From positions 5,022,001 to 5,086,000 of the forward strand of contig CAMGYJ010000003.1 in NCBI GenBank assembly GCA_946122785.1: a stretch of DNA of 64,000 bases, given 5' to 3'. This stretch comes from Linum tenue. Lineage: Eukaryota; Streptophyta; Magnoliopsida; Malpighiales; Linaceae. Positions 58,880 through 64,000 of the stretch are shown piece by piece. Below the pieces are notes generated by a model. That model searched no databases and had not been told where the DNA came from. It worked only from the letters and a program-made list of their open reading frames with translations. A program made the translations under genes and the position numbers. The stretch's first letter is position 1. Each line of letters starts with the position of its first letter.

Positions 58880-59400
58880 TGTGGGAGAGTGGATCGAGTT
58901 TACAAAAATCGAACCAGTGCATCGATTTCGGGGCACTCGATCCGCGTCAAAAGCAGTTCGTGGTTAGGTGCATCTACGATCCAGATCGAGTTTAGGGTAC
59001 TTGATCAACGGTTGTTCGCGCCTGACGTCATCGATCCGCGTCAATTAGATCGATTACCACGGACTCGGTCTACTGCATCGAGTTTCACCCACTCGATTCG
59101 CGTCATCCCTGCTTCGCGGGTTTGGCAATCGAACGGCCTAGATCGAGTTTAGAGTACTCGATCGACGGTAGTGCGCGCCTGACGTCATCGATTCGCGTCA
59201 ATCAGATCGATTACCACGGACTCGATCTACTGACATCGAGTTTCCCACACTCGATCCGCTTCATCACTGCTTCGCGGGTTGAGCAATCGAACCGCCTAGA
59301 TCGCTTCCCGGTACATCGATCTAGGGTGGAGCGTTGCCCAGGTCATCGATCCAGGTTTTGCTGTTTGAGTCTTCCTTCCTCGATGCACGTGGATCGATTT
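58880..59400. repeat. Tandem repeat, about 160-bp unit, GATCGA-rich
   Basis: Two clear units (about 58978-59138 and 59139-59300) share 'gatcgagtttag', 'cgcgcctgacgtcatcga', 'agatcgattaccacggactc' and 'ctgcttcgcgggtt'. Degenerate partial units flank both sides. It lies just upstream (minus orientation) of the PMD fragment. Frames through it are repeat-encoded. Confidence 0.8.
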
Positions 59401-59607
59401 GTTGGCAGTCGATCCGGTACTAGTTCGAGTTTGGTAAACTCGAACCGTGTCAAACTTTGGTAGTTTGGGAATTTTTTATAAAAATTATGTATTCTGAGAA
59501 TTATTTTTAATTATTACTGTATTTATTTAGGTAATTAATCTCAGCCTGTGCCGCCGGCACGAAGGACAGAGGGGCCGGTGCTGTCGAGAGAGGAAGAAGA
59601 AGTTGCT
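59401..59607. other. Spacer, no gene seen
   Basis: Short AT-rich then GC-richer stretch between the tandem repeat and the foldback element. Confidence 0.4.
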
Positions 59608-59616
59608 AGGAACTAC

Positions 59617-60839
59617 GGAAAAAATCCAAAAGTACCACTGTTTAAAAAAAAATTCTAAAAATACCACTCAACCCCAAAAAATTCCAAAAATACCACCCTT
59701 TTTCAAAAACCGCCACCCCACCCAGAGGTTTGGTCGAAAACCGCTAGTCGGGGGCGCGGTTTTGGACCAAACCGCGGGCCTAGGGGGCGGTTATAAAAAA
59801 AAAAATTTTGACGAAACCGCTGGGTGGGGTGGCGGTTTGGCCCAAAACCGCCACCCCAACTAGCGGTTTGGTCCAATTTTTTTTTTTCCGACCAACTCCT
59901 AACTTCGGTCGAAACTTCAAACGAACGTAACTTTGAACTCGGGTATCCGATCGTAGCGATTTTTTTTCATTTCGCATAACTTTTCAATATCTACAACTTT
60001 TACTAGGATAAAATTTTCAAAACAGGAACTATTTGTGGATATACGGGACCTTGAGAATAACTTTACCTTTACTTTTCAGAAATCCATGTACATTTTGAAA
60101 TTATGATTATACTAAAAGTTGTAGGTCTTGAAAAGTTATGCGGAATAAAAAAAAAGTTCATAACATTTGGAGTTTGGAGCACAAAGTTATGGCCGCCCAA
60201 AGTTTGACGAAAGGCGAGACCCGGCGGTTTGCGGCTTGCAAGATCTCAAAATGTTTGCGGCCTCCATTTTTTGAATCCGAATAAATTTTTGAGATCTTGC
60301 AAGTCTCAAACAGTCGGGTTCCGTCTTCGTCTCGAAAAAAACGTCATTTGCCACCTCGAACGACCTTTTTTTTTATTTCGTCAAACTTTGGGCGGCCATA
60401 ACTTTGTGCTCCAAAATCCGAATGTCATGAATTTTTTTTTTATTCCGCATAACTTTTTAAGATCTACAACTTTTAATATAATCATAATTTCAAAATGTAC
60501 ATGGATTTCTGAAAAGTAAAGGTAAAGTTATTCTCAAGGTCCCGTATATCCACAAATAGTTCCTGTTTTAAAAATTTCATCCTAGTAAAAGTTGTAGATC
60601 TTGAAAAGTTATGCGAAATGAAAAAAAAATCGCTACGATCGGATACCCGAGTGCAAAGTTACGTTCGTTTGAAGTTTCGACCGAAGTTGGGAGTTGGTCG
60701 AAAAAAAAAAAATTTTTTGGACCAAACCGCTGGGTGGGGGGGCGGTTTCTGAAAAAGGGTGGTATTTTTGGAATTTTTTGGGGTTGGATGGTATTTTTGG
60801 AATTTTTTTTTAAAACAGTGGTACTTTTGGATTTTTTCC
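59617..60839. mobile_element. Mutator-type foldback element, 9-bp duplication AGGAACTAC
   Basis: It starts GGAAAAAATCCAAAAGTACC and ends in the inverse. AGGAACTAC flanks both sides (59608-59616 and 60840-60848). The arms are several hundred bases each, leaving only a short centre, and pair through 'accgctgggtggggtggcgg', 'cgggtatccgatcgtagcg' and 'cgggaccttgagaataac'. Simple 'ggtatttttggaatttttt' tracts lie at the tips. No coding capacity. A 70-base end fragment of the same family is at 54790. Confidence 0.88.
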
Positions 60840-60848
60840 AGGAACTAC

Positions 60849-61096
60849 TTGATGATAAGAACCTGGATCAATTAATTAGGGATCATTTGGTCTTCTTAAT
60901 GAGATTGTACCATTTGTTAAATTCTTTCTATTTATTCACAGATAATATATGTATTCACATATAATATATGTAATTATGTATAATGTATTATTTCATCCAT
61001 CGAGATTTATTAGAAACTTGTATTTTTTTATTATTAGTAAGGACCCGCTCGCTAACGTAGTATCATTGTGTATGAAACATAATATAAGACTAAGTC
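60849..61096. other. Spacer, AT-rich
   Basis: No gene or repeat was recognised. Confidence 0.4.
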
Positions 61097-61380
61097 TAGA
61101 GCTGTCAAAATTGAACCCGACCCGACTAACCCCTCAACCCACCCGACCCATAACCCGTCCGTAACCCGATTTGACAAAAAGTCAACCACCTGAAGCCCGC
61201 CCGTAACCCGAAACCAATTGACCCGTAATCCGATCAACCCATAACTCGATGAACTCGTTATCCGATCCAACACATAACCCGACCCATCTATAACCCGAAT
61301 GATTCATAACCCAAATAACCCGTAACCAAACCGAACCCAACTCGAATAACCCGAATAACCCATTTGACCCGAATGCTTGT
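61097..61380 (+). mobile_element. One end of a hAT element (CCCGACCCG-type)
   Basis: TAGAGCTGTCAAAATTG followed by about 260 bp of AACCCGACCCATAACCCG repeats resembles the ends of the hATs at 10855 and 35686. No matching right end was found before 64000, so it is truncated or extends past the window. Confidence 0.6.
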
Positions 61381-61689
61381 ACAAAAATTCAATGTATATA
61401 TTATTATATTTTTAAATTTACCAAGAAAGAACTGTTGTTCTCATAATAATTGAAAATTATTTGTAGAATTGATGGTATAAATTGAGATTTTTTCTTAAAT
61501 ATTTAATTTTTAAAATAATAATATGTGAAATATTTTTTCATTCATTTTTTATTTTATGAAATTCAAAGGATAATTTTTTGAAGATAATAGGAAGAGTTAG
61601 ACACAAATTCGTATCTCCACCACCCATAACTATATTAAAAAAATCAACCCTTGAAAATCAATGAAATCAATGATCCCTATCAAGATATA

Positions 61690-62822
61690 TAAGGCTGTTA
61701 GTCGGTGTGGTTTCGGTTTAACCGAACCGCACCGTCGGTTAGCCGAAACCGAAAACAGACCATATCTCGCAACCGAAGCCGACACCGAAGGGAGGGTCGG
61801 TTAACCGCCAACCGCAACCGCCGGTTTCGGTTTGCTGGGGCGGTTAGCCGAAACCGCCCAGAGTCGGTCTGGTTTTCGGTTTTCGGTCAGAAACCGCCAA
61901 TAAAACCGATTTCAGTGACCTGCACACCTGCTGACGGACCACCATTTAAGAATGTCAAAGCACGGGATATCAACAAGAGAATGCTCGATCTCTCTTTTCC
62001 CACTCCTAGCTCTATACTATAAAGCTAATTAACCTAGACCCACTTCACTACGAACACATACAAAAACTAAAGGAGAGAAATGGCAGAGTGCTTGCCGGTC
62101 TATAATCAACTTGATGACACACCATTAGCCTACATACATACTTCCTGTGCTGTTGGAGACGATACCACAACTAACTACTAACTACTAATGTTCTGTTCCA
62201 CAAATCCCTACTGATGTTTTTGTTCTAACTGCAAATGCCAAATAGTAGAGGATTTTTAGGGAACAAGTTCGGACTTACATTGGTGATGGTGATAGAACAG
62301 GGTGACGGCGGGATTCCGGGGCAGAAGACGGCAGCGTCGGCAGGAGTCGAGTTCTGGGAGGGAGTTCGGCGACGATGACTTCTGTTGGAGGACAGCGGCG
62401 ACGAGAAGGCTGGGAGCGGGAGGGCGGCGATGAGACGAAGGCTGGGAGCGAGAGGAGTGAGGACGGCGCTACGACGGCCGACGAGCTCGACGGGGACGAC
62501 CGGACGAGGCGACTGGCGGCGAGGGTAGGGATTAGGTCAGAAATGGGGGGGAGCGACGGGTGAGAAGGGACTGGGGAGAGGCCGAACGAAGTGCGATTTC
62601 GCCATTTAGGTCAGGGGAGGAGGGGAGTCCCCTCTGGAAAAGGCCAAACGACGTTGTTTAAGTGTCTTGGTCGGTTTTTGCGGTTAATTTGTACGGTTGC
62701 GATTTTTAACCGCTAACCGCTACAATTGCCCAACGGCCGGTGACAGCCAACCGCAACCGCAAACCGCAAAAACCGACGGTTTCGGTGGTAACCGAAAAAC
62801 CGGAGACCGATTAACATCCCTA
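61690..62822. mobile_element. Non-autonomous hAT, 8-bp duplication AAGATATA
   Basis: Left end TAAGGCTGTTAGTCGGT, right end (reverse complement TAGGGATGTTAATCGGT). AAGATATA flanks both sides (61682-61689 and 62823-62830). Subterminal regions repeat AACCGAAACCG and CGGTTTCGG. The middle (about 62290-62570) is very GC-rich with Gly/Arg/Glu-rich frames, possibly captured. No transposase is present. Confidence 0.85.
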
Positions 62823-62823
62823 A

Positions 62824-63210
62824 AGATATATAAGTGGATAGTTTACCCTTTTTACTTCATTCTCAAATTTTTACTGATTTTATTTATTTTTTATAAATTA
62901 ATAAATCAACAGGTCGAACTAGATGATAATATCATATTTGAGCGAACAGTTGAGCGAACCGTTGTTCGACCCATGACTTTTAGGATGAGATGTTACCGTA
63001 AATATATAAAAAATTGTGAAGATATATAAGTGGGTGATTCGGAATGATGTTCATAAGTCTTAGTGGAAATCAAGAGACACACATCTATTTCATACTATAT
63101 TTAATTAAGACGATTCATTTCGAGATGTATAAGCATATAGTCTACCTTTTTTACTTCATTCTCAAATTTTTTACTGATTCAATTTTTTTGTAAATTAATA
63201 AAGTAAGTGA
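62824..63210. repeat. Direct repeat pair, about 88 bp, 300 bp apart
   Basis: 'ttacttcattctcaaattttt' plus 'actgatt...aaattaataaa' occurs at 62824-62912 and 63124-63210 with moderate divergence. No gene in between. Confidence 0.65.
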
Positions 63211-63260
63211 AGTTACAATCTCTCGCCATAAACAAAAAATTTATAACCAACAATAAAGCT

Positions 63261-64000
63261 TTTTTTTTTCCGTTGAATCAGTTTCCTCATCTCATTAAGA
63301 AAAACTAGCAAGAAGCTAGGAGAACCAATTACAACGAAATGGGTAAGGCAATATTACCCAAAGAGACAAAAAGTCCCAAGCAGTTCACTATAGCTACACA
63401 AACCACATCTACTCCTACTAACTCAAGACATCAAAACTTGCTAAACAGGACCCTCACACAATACCAAAACTTGCCAGCTCTTCAAGGATGCCTCTGTTGG
63501 CGCCAATAAGCAGCAGATCATTTTTAATCACCCCCTGCAAATCAGCCACCGATTGAGATATCCCCCCATACTTCTGCCTGCACCTCTCCTTCCAGATGGA
63601 AGCCACCAGAAAACACCAGATCATCCCTGCAATAGCACCGTGCTTTTTCCTGCATAACATACAAGCAACTTCCACAGTAGCAGGCCATGATGCCCTATAC
63701 AAATTAAGAGAGCACACGCCCTGCATCACCCCCCTTGCATATGAACATTGAAAGAACAAGTGTTCCCTAGTCTCACTACCCTGTTTACACAGAACACACA
63801 CATCATCCACCACCTTCCCCCATTTCACTAGTTTATCAGCAGTGACAACCCCATCAAGCAGAATTGTCCAAACCAGAAAGCTATTTCTAGGCACAAATCC
63901 ATGCCCCCAGACAAGTTTGTGCCATTCCACTACAGGCCACTTAGGTCTAATCACCTCCCAAATTGCACTCAATCGAAACCTGGGCATAGGGACTACAATA
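63261..64000 (-). mobile_element. 3' end of a minus-strand LINE (non-LTR retrotransposon)
   Basis: A T-run at about 63261-63269 (A-tail on the minus strand) precedes a minus-strand frame ending at 63454 that carries the zinc-binding domain found after plant LINE reverse transcriptases. The 5' part lies beyond the window. Confidence 0.6.
63454..64000 (-). pseudogene. zf-RVT (reverse transcriptase zinc-binding) domain, partial
   Basis: The frame is open to the window edge and covers about 180 residues. WHKLVWGHGFVPRNSFLVW, then LDGVVTADKLVKWG, then CVLCKQGSETREHLFFQC (C-x2-C ... H-x4-C) match the zf-RVT pattern. After it comes IWCFLVASIWKERCRQKYGG, the usual tail. The domain follows the reverse transcriptase in plant LINEs and also occurs in loose host copies. 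Truncated by the window, so intactness is unknown. Confidence 0.75.

Overview
This is flowering-plant nuclear DNA, most likely a eudicot. The genes carry short GT-AG introns, the protein families are plant-typical (RanBP2-type zinc finger, three-finger CCCH protein, plastid NUDX19-type NADH pyrophosphatase, F-box/LRR, plant mobile domain), and much of the window is transposon debris. I could not name the species.

Host genes. (1) 9135-9774 (+): three-exon gene for a small triple RanBP2/NZF zinc-finger protein. (2) 28945-30646 (+): two coding exons for a triple-CCCH protein. (3) 32402-34652 (+): six coding exons for a NUDX19-like NAD(P)H pyrophosphatase. (4) 49069-51944 (+): a seven-exon reading frame for a truncated NADH-cytochrome b5 reductase-like protein, followed by (5) 52214-56633 (+), a second copy of the same gene that is clearly a pseudogene. 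As I recall, the NUDX19 and cytochrome-b5-reductase-like genes are neighbours in Arabidopsis (AT5G20070/AT5G20080). If so, this is conserved microsynteny stretched by about 14 kb of transposons. (6) 57410-58255 (+): an F-box/LRR-like frame with no start codon, abutting (7) a minus-strand plant-mobile-domain fragment.

Mobile elements by region. 0-6 kb: Mutator-like end and two Tourist-like elements with TAA duplications. 10.9-14.5 kb: a hAT element with an 8-bp duplication that carries a second hAT inside it. 15.2 kb: a minus-strand solo Copia LTR. 17.1-26.7 kb: a small Copia element (duplication TTGTG) whose 5' LTR is split by a young 7.6-kb Gypsy element (duplication CTATC). That Gypsy encodes Gag and protease, apparently fused to an integrase tail, with no reverse transcriptase. 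31.8 kb: a Mutator-type MITE with a 9-bp duplication. 35.7-39.2 kb: a hAT with transposase pieces on opposite strands. 39.6-48.2 kb: a truncated minus-strand LTR element with an antisense open frame, interrupted by a 6.5-kb minus-strand Gypsy. 50.5 kb: a long-TIR Mutator element inside an intron. 59.6 kb: a Mutator foldback. 61.1 and 61.7 kb: further hAT pieces. 63.3 kb to the end: the 3' end of a minus-strand LINE.

The genes do not form a pathway. The window reads as sparse housekeeping genes in a dense, stratified transposon bed where target-site duplications and interrupted frames give the order of insertions. Gene calls rest on protein motifs plus in-frame splice sites; transposon boundaries rest on terminal repeats plus duplications read by eye.
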